DNA from: an uncultured Eubacterium sp.
Lineage (GTDB): Bacteria; Bacillota; Clostridia; Lachnospirales; Lachnospiraceae
Assembly (NCBI GenBank): GCA_910579145.1
Contig: CAJTTQ010000044.1
Coordinates: 1 to 23,204, forward strand
Length of the DNA: 23,204 bases
Reading direction: 5' to 3'
Below the pieces are notes generated by a model. It searched no databases and was not told where the DNA came from. It saw only the letters and a program-made list of their open reading frames with translations. Made by a program: the position numbers and the translations under genes. Below are positions 15,066 to 23,204 of this stretch, in pieces; position 1 is the first letter of the stretch, and each line of letters opens with the position of its first letter.

Positions 15066-15115
15066 AGAAAAAGACAGCGTATCCGCAAACATCATGTTTG
15101 GCGCTGTCTTTTTCT
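15066..15115. terminator. Bidirectional intrinsic terminator
   Basis: A 13-bp stem gaaaaagacagcg (15067-15079) / cgctgtctttttc (15102-15114) has an inner caaaca/tgtttg stem (15086-15091 and 15095-15100) and T-rich flanks on both strands. It ends trxA on plus and uvrC on minus. Confidence 0.93.
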
Positions 15116-15140
15116 TTGACCTGGTAATCACATATCCACG

Positions 15141-16976
15141 TTATTTGTGGAAAAATTCCACCACTGCCTCTGCCGCTCTCTCATTCATCCCGGGTACTGT
15201 TTTCAGCTCCTCCACCGTCGCCTTCTTGATCTCTTCGATAGATTCATAGTATTTCATCAGCGCCTTCCTCCTCGCCACACCTATCATCGGTATGTCGTCT
15301 AAGATCGAATGTACCTGCGCTTTTCCTCGTATCTGCCTGTGATACTCGATTGCAAACCGGTGGGTTTCATCCTGAATCCGTGTGAGCAGACGGAATCCCT
15401 GGCCGTGGGTGTCGATCGGGATTTCCTCATTGCAGAAAAACAGCCCTCTCGTGCGGTGGTGGTCGTCTTTTACCATTCCACACACCGGAATCGTGATCCC
15501 CAGTTCCGCCAGCACGCGTTCCGCCACATTGACCTGCCCTTTGCCGCCGTCCATAAAGATCACATCCGGAAACAGGCGGAACGAATCCATTTCTGCCAGA
15601 TTCTCCCGCTGCCCGTGGGTAAATCGTCTCGTCAGCAGTTCTTCCATGGAATGGTAATCGTCCGGCCCCGTCACCGAACGGATACGAAACTTCCGGTAAT
15701 CATTTTTCTTCGCGCGTCCATTCTCAAACACGACCATCGAGCCTACCGTCTCAAATCCATTGATATTCGAAATATCGTACGATTCAACCCGGTTCAGTCC
15801 AGCCAGTCCTAGTAACCCCTCTAGTTCCTCCATCGCGCCGAGTGTCCTCTCCCGCTCCCGTTTCAATTTCTCGATATCCTGCTCCAATACCATCCTGGCA
15901 TTCCGTTTCGCCAGGTCTAACAGACGCTCTTTCTCCCCCCGCTTCGGGTTGCGGAAAAACACCTTGTGTCCTCTCTTTTTGCCGAGCCACTCTCTTATCG
16001 CCTCGTCGTCCTCCGGCAGCACTTCCGTCCACAGCTCCCGCGGTATATAGGGCGTCCCCGCATACATCTGTTTGATGAACGCTCCGAGGATATGAGGCTC
16101 CTCCTCCCCGTTTACCCCGGTCAGGTAATAGTGTTCCCGGCCGATCAGTTTTCCTCCGCGGATAAAAAAGACCTGAACGACCGCCTCATCGTCCATTCTC
16201 GCCATCGCGATGATATCCCTGTCCTCATGGTCATCACTCGTAATCTTCTGCCGCTCCGTCACCTGCTTCACACTGTCGATCAGATCCCGGTACACAGCCG
16301 CCTCCTCAAACTGCATCTGCTCCGCGTACTGTTTCATCTTCTTTTCCAGATCCCGCAGTACTTCTTTCGTATTTCCATTTAAGAAAGAAAGCGCCTTCTG
16401 GAAATTCTCCCGGTACTCCTCCTTCGAAACCGTTCCCTGGCACGGAGCCGGGCACTGACCCATCTGATGATAAAGGCACGGGCGCTCTTTTCCGATATCT
16501 CGCGGCAGCACTTTCCGGCAGCTCCGCAGATGGAACAGCTTATTCAGAAGCTCGATCGTACTCCTGATCGCCGCGCCGCTCGTAAACGGGCCGAAATACT
16601 TCGCCCCGTCGCGCTTCATCTGTCTGGCAAACACAAAACGCGGGTAATCTTCCGAAACGGTCGCTTTCAAAAAAGGATAGCTCTTGCCATCCTTTAACAT
16701 CGTATTGTATTTTGGATTATGCTCCTTGATCAGGTTGCATTCGAGTACGAGCGCTTCGAGTTCACTGTCCGTCACGATATATTCAAACCAGGCAATCTGC
16801 TCGATCATGCGGGCAATTTTCGGCGACACGTTACGGCTCTTCTGAAAATACTGCCTGACCCTGTTTTTTAAAATAACAGCCTTCCCCACATAGATAATAT
16901 GGTCATCCTTATCGTGCATCAGGTATACTCCCGGCTTCTCCGGAAGTTTTTTTAGTTCTTCCTCCAGATTAAACAT
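15141..16976 (-). CDS. uvrC: Excinuclease ABC subunit C
   Basis: Dual-incision nuclease of nucleotide excision repair, recruited by UvrB; 611 residues, normal length. The N-terminal GIY-YIG nuclease has PGVYLM (15-20) and YVGKA (29-33). A Cys-rich stretch follows (RSCRKVL, CLYHQMGQCPAPC), then a UVR helix pair around 205-240 (QMQFEEAAVYRDLID). The RNase H-like nuclease core includes ESYDISNINGF, VIFMDGGKGQVNVAERVL and MVKDDHHRTRGL. Two helix-hairpin-helix units lie at about 555-611 (IPMIGVARRKALM, VPGMNERAAEAV). The ATG at 16976 follows GAGGTAAGT; an in-frame start 17 codons upstream lacks a site and adds unconserved residues. It runs in the same direction as ftsH and the HAD gene, but 118 bases separate it from the latter, so it may have its own promoter. 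Confidence 0.97.
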   Translation of the reverse strand: MFNLEEELKKLPEKPGVYLMHDKDDHIIYVGKAVILKNRVRQYFQKSRNVSPKIARMIEQIAWFEYIVTDSELEALVLECNLIKEHNPKYNTMLKDGKSYPFLKATVSEDYPRFVFARQMKRDGAKYFGPFTSGAAIRSTIELLNKLFHLRSCRKVLPRDIGKERPCLYHQMGQCPAPCQGTVSKEEYRENFQKALSFLNGNTKEVLRDLEKKMKQYAEQMQFEEAAVYRDLIDSVKQVTERQKITSDDHEDRDIIAMARMDDEAVVQVFFIRGGKLIGREHYYLTGVNGEEEPHILGAFIKQMYAGTPYIPRELWTEVLPEDDEAIREWLGKKRGHKVFFRNPKRGEKERLLDLAKRNARMVLEQDIEKLKRERERTLGAMEELEGLLGLAGLNRVESYDISNINGFETVGSMVVFENGRAKKNDYRKFRIRSVTGPDDYHSMEELLTRRFTHGQRENLAEMDSFRLFPDVIFMDGGKGQVNVAERVLAELGITIPVCGMVKDDHHRTRGLFFCNEEIPIDTHGQGFRLLTRIQDETHRFAIEYHRQIRGKAQVHSILDDIPMIGVARRKALMKYYESIEEIKKATVEELKTVPGMNERAAEAVVEFFHK

Positions 16977-17094
16977 ACTTACCTCATTTCTACTTCTTGC
17001 ACATCCATTAGGCGGGCTTCTCGTCATCAGGCAAAATAGCCTTGACCCACCCTCCCACCATTAAATTTATATTTAACGCACGTTTTTTCGCCAT
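16977..17094 (-). other. Gap between HAD gene and uvrC with G-rich hairpin
   Basis: The minus strand carries GGGAGGGTGGG followed by aggc/gcct and a CCCGCC that can pair with GGTGGG (one G-U), about 20-45 bases before the uvrC binding site. It could be a weak structured leader. No T tract and no clear promoter were found. Confidence 0.3.
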
Positions 17095-17904
17095 TTACAA
17101 ATTAAAAAATCTAGATATAACATCAACCAGGCCATCGTCATCGCAGTGCGGCGCCACATAATCCGCCGCCTGTCTCACCGGCTCTCCCGCATTCGCCATC
17201 GCGACGCCAAGTCCCGCGTACTGGATCATGGAAATATCATTAAATCCATCCCCACAGCAGATCATCTGGCTGCGTGAATAGCCGAGCCGCTGTAAAAGCT
17301 TGGCAAGTCCATATGCTTTATCAATGCCAAGAGGCATCATTTCCACATAAAAATCCTCCGACCGATACACGCTGAGCCTTCCCTCAAATGCCTTCGCCGC
17401 CCTTTTCTCGACACCTTCCATCACATCCGGATGCCCGGTCAGCAGGCACTTATTCACCGGATAAGTCACCTCTTTTCCAAAATCCTCTACGACATGGATG
17501 TCGATGCTGCACCCTTTGGCGTCAATCTGTATATACTGGTCCGCATCATTTTCTGCGATAATATCATTTTCATGGTACGTCATGATGCCCGTTTTTTCGC
17601 GTTTGGAAAACTCATAAATTTCCTGTACGATGCCATCGGGAAGATTGATGTTATAAATAACTTCGCCCGTCTGGCAGTTGCTGATACATCCCCCATTATA
17701 AGAAACGATGTATCCGCCAAACTCATCGAGCCGGATCTGCTTCGCCGTCGGCAGGATGCCAGCCGTACACCGTCCTGAAGCGATCGCCACTTTGACGCCC
17801 TCCTGCTGGATCCTGACGACCTCTTCTATCGTCTTCCCCGAAATCGTCTTATCTGTCCGCATGAGCGTACCATCCACATCGAGAACCAAAAGTTCATATG
17901 CCAT
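17095..17904 (-). CDS. Cof-type HAD-superfamily phosphatase
   Basis: Predicted sugar-phosphate or nucleotide phosphatase of 269 residues, type IIB cap (Cof/YidA group). HAD motif I is DVDGTL with nucleophile D9 and acid D11. Motif II is VAIASGR, the cap spans about 85-190, Lys of motif III lies in MPLGIDKAYGL, and motif IV is CCGDGFNDISM, followed by VAMANAGEPVRQAADYVA. The real substrate cannot be read from sequence. The ATG at 17904 shares one base with the ftsH stop (TGATG) and has GGAGG seven bases upstream, inside ftsH. It is therefore very likely translated together with ftsH. A GTG one codon earlier is an alternative start. Confidence 0.92.
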   Translation of the reverse strand: MAYELLVLDVDGTLMRTDKTISGKTIEEVVRIQQEGVKVAIASGRCTAGILPTAKQIRLDEFGGYIVSYNGGCISNCQTGEVIYNINLPDGIVQEIYEFSKREKTGIMTYHENDIIAENDADQYIQIDAKGCSIDIHVVEDFGKEVTYPVNKCLLTGHPDVMEGVEKRAAKAFEGRLSVYRSEDFYVEMMPLGIDKAYGLAKLLQRLGYSRSQMICCGDGFNDISMIQYAGLGVAMANAGEPVRQAADYVAPHCDDDGLVDVISRFFNL

Positions 17905-19889
17905 CACGATTCCTCCGTTACATCTGGTGTCTCTTTCTCCTGTGAATCCACTGACATTCCCTCTATCGTTACTGCGGTTGAGTCGGCCGACGGTTCTACC
18001 GCCGCTTCACCGTCATCCTTCTTCTTGACGATAATCCCCGTCTCTTCCTCAAAAATCCTGACAAACTCTTTTCCGGTGATCGTCTCTTTCGCCACGAGAT
18101 AAGCAGCCAGCTTGTGCAGGACTTCCTTATGCTTCTCAATCAGCTGATACGCCTTGTCGTAACACTCTTTCAGAAGCTTCATCACCTCGCGGTCCACTTC
18201 GCTCTCCGTCGCGTCGCCGCAGTTCATGATCGTCCTTCCGTCCAAATACTGGTTCTGGATCGACTCCAGCCCCATCATGCCAAACTTCTCACTCATACCG
18301 TACTGGGTGATCATCGCCCTGGCGATCGAAGTCGCGCGCTCTATGTCGTTCGAAGCGCCCGTCGTCACATCGTCAAAAATAATCTCCTCCGCCGCGCGGC
18401 CGCCTAAGAACGTAACGATCTCCGAAAGCAGTTCTTCTTTTTTGCGAAGATATTTCTCTTCCTCCGGTACCTGCATCACATAACCGAGCGCTCCCATCGT
18501 CCTCGGAACGATGGTGATCTTCTGTACCGGTTCCGCGTTTTTCAAAAGCGTCGTCACCAGCGCGTGCCCGACCTCATGATACGCCACGATCTTCTTTTCC
18601 TCTTTGCCCAGGATCCGGTCTTTTTTCTCCTTGCCGGCAAATACGACTTCGACAGCCTCAAACAGATCTTTCTGCGCCACGGCGGCCCTGCCCGCCTTCA
18701 CTGCCATGATCGCCGCCTCATTTACCATATTGGCCAGATCCGCCCCGACCGCACCCGAAGTCGCCAGCGCGATCTCCTCGAGATCGACCGTGTCATCCAT
18801 GAGAACATCGTGGGAATGTACCCGGAGCACATCAATACGCCCCTTCAGATCCGGTTTCTCCACGATGATCCGCCGGTCAAACCGCCCCGGACGCAGCAGC
18901 GCCTTATCGAGAACTTCCGGCCGGTTCGTCGCGCCGAGGATCACGATCCCTTTGGAAGAATCAAAACCGTCCATCTCCGAGAGAAGCTGGTTCAGCGTCT
19001 GCTCCCTCTCGTCATTCCCGCCTCCGTACTGGGTATCACGGCTCTTGCCGATCGCGTCGATCTCATCGATAAAAATGATACACGGCGCCATCGACTGCGC
19101 CTGCTTAAACAAGTCCCTCACACGGGAGGCCCCGACGCCGACAAACATTTCCACAAAATCAGAACCCGACAGGGAGAAAAACGGAACATTTGCCTCTCCT
19201 GCCAGCGCCTTTGCCAACAGCGTTTTTCCCGTTCCCGGAGGGCCGACCAGCAGCGCGCCCTTTGGCAGCTTCGCGCCGATCTTCCGGTACTTATTCGGGT
19301 TCTTCAAAAAGTCGACCAGTTCCGTCAGCGATTCTTTCGCTTCCTCTTCTCCCGCCACATCTTTAAACGAAACGCCGGTTTCCTTCTCTACGTACATTTT
19401 CGCCGTCGATTTTCCCACTCCCATAATACCGCCGCCGCCATTTTTTGTCATCATGCGCATGAGCAGCCACAGAACGACCCACATACCGACAAACGGCAGA
19501 ATGTAAGCCAGGAAAAATTCCAGAATCCCTGAACTCCGGTCTTCGATTTCCGCCGAAAATTCCACATTATATTTATTCAACATATCCTGCACCAATGCCG
19601 TGTCATTCACGTAACCGGTATAATACGTCACTTTGAGCATTGCGACCTTTTCCGCTGTCTTTGGCTCGATGTGTATCACGTTCGAACCAAAAGTCACCTT
19701 TTCGACCTGCCCTTCCTTCAGCATGTCGATAAACTTCGTATACGTTATTTCTTTTTTCGTATTTTTCTGTATTTCCGCATTTAAAAACACGATCACCCCG
19801 AAAGCAAAAAGCGCCGCAACGATGCAGATGATAATATTGGATCTCGTTTTCTTTGGGTCACCGGGTAATTTTTTATTTTTGTTTTCCAT
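17904..19889 (-). CDS. ftsH: ATP-dependent zinc metalloprotease FtsH
   Basis: Membrane AAA+ protease of 661 residues for quality control of membrane and short-lived cytosolic proteins. Two TM segments (about 17-37 and 123-146) flank an outside domain. Walker A is GPPGTGKT (216-223), Walker B FIDEID (273-278), and the second region of homology is ATNRPEVLDKALLRPGRFDRR. The zinc site HEVGH is at 438-442, with the third ligand Asp expected in the later helix. The acidic C-tail (about 610-661) is less conserved. The Shine-Dalgarno AAAGGAT lies 12 bases before ATG. The promoter is at 19926-19954, and a HAD phosphatase is coupled at its end. hpt and tilS, common ftsH neighbours in Firmicutes, are absent here. 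Confidence 0.98.
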   Translation of the reverse strand: MENKNKKLPGDPKKTRSNIIICIVAALFAFGVIVFLNAEIQKNTKKEITYTKFIDMLKEGQVEKVTFGSNVIHIEPKTAEKVAMLKVTYYTGYVNDTALVQDMLNKYNVEFSAEIEDRSSGILEFFLAYILPFVGMWVVLWLLMRMMTKNGGGGIMGVGKSTAKMYVEKETGVSFKDVAGEEEAKESLTELVDFLKNPNKYRKIGAKLPKGALLVGPPGTGKTLLAKALAGEANVPFFSLSGSDFVEMFVGVGASRVRDLFKQAQSMAPCIIFIDEIDAIGKSRDTQYGGGNDEREQTLNQLLSEMDGFDSSKGIVILGATNRPEVLDKALLRPGRFDRRIIVEKPDLKGRIDVLRVHSHDVLMDDTVDLEEIALATSGAVGADLANMVNEAAIMAVKAGRAAVAQKDLFEAVEVVFAGKEKKDRILGKEEKKIVAYHEVGHALVTTLLKNAEPVQKITIVPRTMGALGYVMQVPEEEKYLRKKEELLSEIVTFLGGRAAEEIIFDDVTTGASNDIERATSIARAMITQYGMSEKFGMMGLESIQNQYLDGRTIMNCGDATESEVDREVMKLLKECYDKAYQLIEKHKEVLHKLAAYLVAKETITGKEFVRIFEEETGIIVKKKDDGEAAVEPSADSTAVTIEGMSVDSQEKETPDVTEES

Positions 19890-19925
19890 AGATTGGTTAT
19901 CCTTTCCTAGTCTTCGACTCCTACT

Positions 19926-19954
19926 AGTATAATGGATTTTTTCCCATAAATCAA
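19926..19954 (-). promoter_or_regulatory. ftsH promoter
   Basis: Minus strand -35 TTGATT (19949-19954) and -10 TATACT (19926-19931), spacer 17 bases. The ftsH ATG is about 36 bases downstream of the -10. Confidence 0.78.
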
Positions 19955-19997
19955 TGCCATAGATGTGAAAGATTCATGAAATTTTACTCTTTTACTA

Positions 19998-20026
19998 TTG
20001 AAACCCCTCCTTAAAAATAGTATAAT
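19998..20026 (+). promoter_or_regulatory. pyrG promoter
   Basis: -35 TTGAAA (19998-20003) and perfect -10 TATAAT (20021-20026), spacer 17 bases. Transcription should begin near 20033 (gtattttt), giving a leader of nearly 100 bases. It lacks the GGGC start used for CTP-sensing reiterative transcription in B. subtilis pyrG. Confidence 0.85.
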
Positions 20027-20048
20027 GAATACGTATTTTTATTTTAAA

Positions 20049-20116
20049 TGCGCACTGCCCGAGCGGTGCAGACCGGAAGAACTTTTAGTTCTTTGATGCG
20101 CAAAAAAGCGTGCGCG
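20049..20116 (+). promoter_or_regulatory. Structured pyrG leader RNA
   Basis: The leader can form a 7-bp hairpin GCACTGC-CCGA-GCGGTGC (20052-20069) and a perfect aagaac-tttta-gttctt hairpin (20077-20093). The word tgcgca occurs twice (20049-20054 and 20097-20102) and gtgcgc lies at 20110-20115. The first can pair with either of the later ones, which would break the first hairpin. The last pairing would lie just before the AGGAGG-like site at 20119-20125. It may be a translation or transcription switch. No known riboswitch class was recognised. Confidence 0.45.
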
Positions 20117-20130
20117 AATGGAGGAAAAAC

Positions 20131-21741
20131 ATGGCTGTAAAATACGTATTTGTAACCGGCGGCGTCGTTTCCGGACTTGGCAAGGGAATCACGGCCGCTT
20201 CACTGGGACGTTTATTGAAAATGAGGGGTTATCAGGTGACGATGCAGAAGTTCGACCCGTATATCAATATTGATCCGGGGACGATGAACCCGATCCAGCA
20301 CGGAGAGGTGTTTGTCACGGACGACGGCGCGGAAACCGACCTCGACCTCGGACACTATGAGCGTTTTATTGATGAAAGCCTGACCAAACAAAGCAATGTA
20401 ACGACCGGAAAAGTGTACTGGTCTGTTCTTTCCAAAGAGCGGCGCGGGGATTACGGCGGCGGGACCGTTCAGGTCATTCCGCATATCACCAATGAACTAA
20501 AGAGCCGTTTTTACCGGAATGATGGATGCAATGAAACCCAGATCGCCATTATCGAAGTCGGCGGAACTGTCGGTGACATTGAAAGCCAGCCATTTTTAGA
20601 GGCGATCCGGCAGTTCCAGCTGGACGTCGGACGTGAAAACGCGATCCTGATCCATGTGACTCTCATTCCATATCTGAGAGCATCGGATGAATTAAAAACA
20701 AAGCCGACGCAGAGCAGTGTAAAAGAACTTCAGGGAATGGGGATCCAGCCGAACATCATCGTATGCCGCACGGAGATCCCATTAGAAAAATCCATCAAAG
20801 ATAAAATTTCGCTGTTCTGTAATGTACCGAGCGATCAGGTCATACAAAACCTGGACGTCGATACGCTGTACGAAGTACCTTTGGCAATGGAAGAAGAACA
20901 TCTGGCTGATATTGCCTGCAAGTGCCTGAATCTGGAATGTCCGAATCCTGATTTGGCCGAGTGGGAAAACATGGTATACTCGATCAAAAATCTTTCCAAG
21001 GAAGTGACGGTAGCGCTTGTCGGAAAATATACCGCTCTCCACGACGCCTATATCAGCGTCGTAGAGGCGCTGAAACACGGCGGATTTGCCCATAACGCGC
21101 AAGTAAACATAAAATGGGTCAATTCAGAAGAGTTAACCTCCGAGAACGCGGACGAACTGCTGCATGATGTCAGCGGTATTCTCGTCCCCGGCGGATTTGG
21201 TGACCGCGGCATCGACGGAAAAATATTTGCTATCCAGTATGCCCGAGAACATAATGTTCCATTTCTCGGACTCTGTCTCGGCATGCAGCTGGCGATCGTC
21301 GAATTCGCGCGTGACGTGATCGGCTGGAGCGATGCCCACAGCGCCGAACTGGATCCAGCCACGACACATCCTGTGATCCATCTGATGCCGGAACAGGATG
21401 GCATCGAAGACATCGGGGGCACGCTGCGTCTCGGATCGTATCCGTGTTCGCTTGATCCAGACAGCAAAGCCTATCAGCTTTACGAGGCGGAGACCATACA
21501 TGAGAGACACCGTCACCGTTACGAAGTAAACAATTATTACCGGGATGACCTGATCAAACATGGCATGAAACTCTCTGGGCTCTCCCCTGACGGCAGGATC
21601 GTGGAAATGATGGAACTTCGTGATCATCCGTGGTTTATCGCCACACAGGCGCATCCTGAATTCAAAAGCCGACCAAACCGCCCGCATCCTTTATTTAAGG
21701 GATTTGTCGGCGCGGCATTGGAGAATGGAGGTAACAAATGA
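20131..21741 (+). CDS. pyrG: CTP synthase
   Basis: Makes CTP from UTP, ATP and glutamine; 536 residues, normal. The N-terminal amidoligase has KYVFVTGGVVSGLGKG (4-19), DPYINIDPGTMNP (42-54), EVFVTDDGAETDLDLGHYERF and EVGGTVGDIESQPF. The class I glutamine amidotransferase (about 290-536) has GGFGDRG, nucleophile C382 in GLCLGMQLA, and H508/E510 in AHPEF. ATG 20131 follows GGAGGAAAAAC; an in-frame codon at 20110 lies in the leader and is not a start. The stop TGA overlaps the start of the next gene (ATGA at 21738-21741), an odd coupling to an exported protein. Control probably acts through the leader at 20049-20116. Confidence 0.98.
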   Translation: MAVKYVFVTGGVVSGLGKGITAASLGRLLKMRGYQVTMQKFDPYINIDPGTMNPIQHGEVFVTDDGAETDLDLGHYERFIDESLTKQSNVTTGKVYWSVLSKERRGDYGGGTVQVIPHITNELKSRFYRNDGCNETQIAIIEVGGTVGDIESQPFLEAIRQFQLDVGRENAILIHVTLIPYLRASDELKTKPTQSSVKELQGMGIQPNIIVCRTEIPLEKSIKDKISLFCNVPSDQVIQNLDVDTLYEVPLAMEEEHLADIACKCLNLECPNPDLAEWENMVYSIKNLSKEVTVALVGKYTALHDAYISVVEALKHGGFAHNAQVNIKWVNSEELTSENADELLHDVSGILVPGGFGDRGIDGKIFAIQYAREHNVPFLGLCLGMQLAIVEFARDVIGWSDAHSAELDPATTHPVIHLMPEQDGIEDIGGTLRLGSYPCSLDPDSKAYQLYEAETIHERHRHRYEVNNYYRDDLIKHGMKLSGLSPDGRIVEMMELRDHPWFIATQAHPEFKSRPNRPHPLFKGFVGAALENGGNK

Positions 21742-23204
21742 AAAAATTACGATTTTTGACAACCGGCCTTTTTCTTCTCGGCGTTCTCGTATTCGGTAGC
21801 TTCTTTGCGAGCACAGCCGCGAACGCAGCCGAGTTATCCGTCCTCGTACCGACAGAACGCGCCGTGTACCAGAGAAACGAGAAAAACAAAGCCGATCTGC
21901 TCATCCGTGTCAAATATGAATCAGATCAACATGTTACGGCCGCACTTTTAAGCGAGGATAACACCGCATGTTCCGAAACGGTCAGCCTGACGGCAACCGA
22001 AGGCAACGCCGGCATCTACGAGGGAACGATACCAGATGTGCCTGCTGGCGGCTGGTACAAACTGAACATCCAGGGGAAAGCTTCCGCCGACGGCGAAGCA
22101 GAAGTTTCGCAGACCGTCGAGAAGATCGGCGTCGGAGAAGTGTTTATCACGGCCGGACAGTCGAACTCCTGCAGTTTCGGCGAAACACAAACTTATGCGC
22201 AGGAAGATATGGTTTCCGCCTTTGATCCCAAAAAGGATGTATGGCAGCACTGTGATGACCCACAGCCGTGCATCAGCGGTTACTCTGAGGGAAACGGAAA
22301 AGGTTCTCCCTGGCCGAGCGCCGGTGACGCATTATTTGAAAAACTTCAGGTTCCGATCGGATTTGTCACGACCGGTTACGGCGGCTCCACGATCGCCCAG
22401 CTGCTTGATAAGCATTACGCGGCCATTTTAGACGCGATCGAAACGCTGCGCCCTTACGGCTACCGGGCCATCCTGCTCCATCAGGGAGAAGGCGATTCCG
22501 GCATCGGCACAAAACAGAAAGACTATGCCGAATCCCTGATGAAACTGATCCAGCAGACGAGAAAAGATGCCGGGTACGACCTGATCTGGATGGTGGCAAA
22601 CGCCGCCTACAACCCGTGGACGTCGATTGCGGCAAACAATGAGATTCTGGAGGCGCAAAAAGAAGTGTGCGACGAGGAGACGATCTTTCTCGGCCCTCTC
22701 ACCGACGACATGGACAAAGATTCTGGATACCGCCGCAAGCAGGATAACCTCCACTTCAACGAAGAAGGACTGAAAGAACACGGACGCCGCTGGGCAGAAG
22801 CGATCACCACGAAGCTCATTCCAGATTATTCACAGCTTCCGCCGGACGAACCGGATCCGACACCGGCCCCCCCAGCACCATCCACGCCGGAGCCGGCAAC
22901 ACCTGTTCCGGTTCCGCCAGTGATCACGAACACGCCTGCTCCTGCTCCGACGGCCGCACCACCCGAAGAGACGAAACCGGTATCACTCAAAGGAAAAACG
23001 TTTAAGAGTGGCATGTTCCAATATAAGATCACGACGGATCAAAAGAATCGTAAGAAAGTAAAGATCATCGCCATAAACGGCAAAACAAAAAAATCCATTA
23101 CGATTCCGAAAAAAGTGAAATACAAAGGTTCATCCTATCAGATCAGCGCCATTGAGAAAAAAGCACTGAACAAGCTGAAAAAACTGAGGAAACTAAAAGC
23201 ACCA
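21738..23204 (+). CDS. Exported SGNH/sialate-O-acetylesterase-like protein with BspA-type repeat start (partial)
   Basis: Open to the end of the window: 489 residues without a stop. The signal peptide is about 1-31 (cut near NAA). A beta domain (33-130) precedes the hydrolase. Block I GQSN gives probable nucleophile S142. GYGGSTI (213-219) and LLHQGEGDS (247-255) follow, and D336/H339 in DNLHFNEEG complete the triad, as in carbohydrate esterase 6 and sialate esterases. Residues 366-414 are a Pro/Thr/Ala-rich linker. From 416 a very basic segment (KITIPKKV-type strand, then SSYQISAIEKKAL) matches the start of BspA-like leucine-rich repeats. It probably removes acetyl groups from polysaccharide or glycan at the cell surface. 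It starts within the pyrG stop behind GGAGGTAACAA. The substrate and C-terminal anchor are unknown. Confidence 0.8.
   Translation, partial: MKKLRFLTTGLFLLGVLVFGSFFASTAANAAELSVLVPTERAVYQRNEKNKADLLIRVKYESDQHVTAALLSEDNTACSETVSLTATEGNAGIYEGTIPDVPAGGWYKLNIQGKASADGEAEVSQTVEKIGVGEVFITAGQSNSCSFGETQTYAQEDMVSAFDPKKDVWQHCDDPQPCISGYSEGNGKGSPWPSAGDALFEKLQVPIGFVTTGYGGSTIAQLLDKHYAAILDAIETLRPYGYRAILLHQGEGDSGIGTKQKDYAESLMKLIQQTRKDAGYDLIWMVANAAYNPWTSIAANNEILEAQKEVCDEETIFLGPLTDDMDKDSGYRRKQDNLHFNEEGLKEHGRRWAEAITTKLIPDYSQLPPDEPDPTPAPPAPSTPEPATPVPVPPVITNTPAPAPTAAPPEETKPVSLKGKTFKSGMFQYKITTDQKNRKKVKIIAINGKTKKSITIPKKVKYKGSSYQISAIEKKALNKLKKLRKLKAP

Noticed and set aside
18564..19532. Plus-strand open frames of 300 residues or more opposite ftsH
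   Set aside because: They lie antisense to a fully conserved ftsH, lack ribosome binding sites and have Arg/His-rich or Ser/Pro-rich nonsense composition.
1..23204. CRISPR array, tRNA, rRNA, prophage or transposase
   Set aside because: I read the gaps and found no regular spaced repeats, cloverleaf-like sequence or mobile-element proteins; the only repeat candidate is the one in the nad operon.

Overview
The window looks like a chromosomal segment of a Gram-positive anaerobe, most likely a Lachnospiraceae or other Clostridia member. This rests on gene content and style: nadABC with a NiaR-type repressor, a DUF1934 protein, an FTR-like protein beside thioredoxin, a methyl-accepting receptor, a secreted GH10 lipoprotein and a BspA-type repeat start. 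Ribosome binding sites are strong AGGAGG types and -35/-10 promoters have 17-base spacers. No species can be named from sequence alone. I see no rRNA, tRNA, CRISPR array, transposase, integrase or phage gene. It is mainly a core region with a few accessory surface genes.

Layout. (1) 1-4080, minus strand: a de novo NAD operon nadA-nadB-nadC-niaR, read from a promoter at about 4030-4058. A hairpin-rich element of about 150 bp bounded by a perfect 20-bp direct repeat lies between nadA and nadB. (2) 4084-6725, plus strand: a Cache-type chemoreceptor and a small flavin-binding lipoprotein, closed by a strong bidirectional terminator. (3) 6734-7960, minus: a GH10 xylanase lipoprotein. (4) 8147-9253, plus: trpS with a very short leader and no T-box. 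(5) 9282-10649, minus: a secreted glucosaminidase-type autolysin, head to head with (6) 10734-12002, plus: an AGCS sodium/alanine-type symporter. (7) 12024-15114, plus: ddl, a DUF1934 gene, dapF, a 69-residue FTR-catalytic-like protein and trxA, closed by a second bidirectional terminator. (8) 15141-19954, minus: ftsH, a Cof-type HAD phosphatase (stop and start share one base) and uvrC. (9) 19998-23204, plus: pyrG with a structured leader, then an exported SGNH/sialate-esterase-like protein whose start overlaps the pyrG stop. It gains a proline/threonine linker and the start of a BspA-like repeat domain before the window ends.

How the genes fit together. The first block makes quinolinate from aspartate and converts it to nicotinate mononucleotide, with its own niacin-responsive repressor as the last gene. 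The middle holds much cell-envelope and peptidoglycan work: the autolysin, a possible alanine importer, Ddl for D-Ala-D-Ala and DapF for meso-diaminopimelate. The FTR-like/thioredoxin pair suggests ferredoxin-fed thiol redox, and the chemoreceptor/flavin-lipoprotein pair suggests sensing or handling of an extracytoplasmic electron acceptor. The xylanase and the terminal esterase point to plant or host glycan use.

The strongest candidates for something undescribed are the hairpin element in the nad operon, the FTR-like/thioredoxin pair, the chemoreceptor/flavin-lipoprotein pair, the pyrG leader and the coupling of pyrG to a surface esterase. None is proven novel from the sequence alone.
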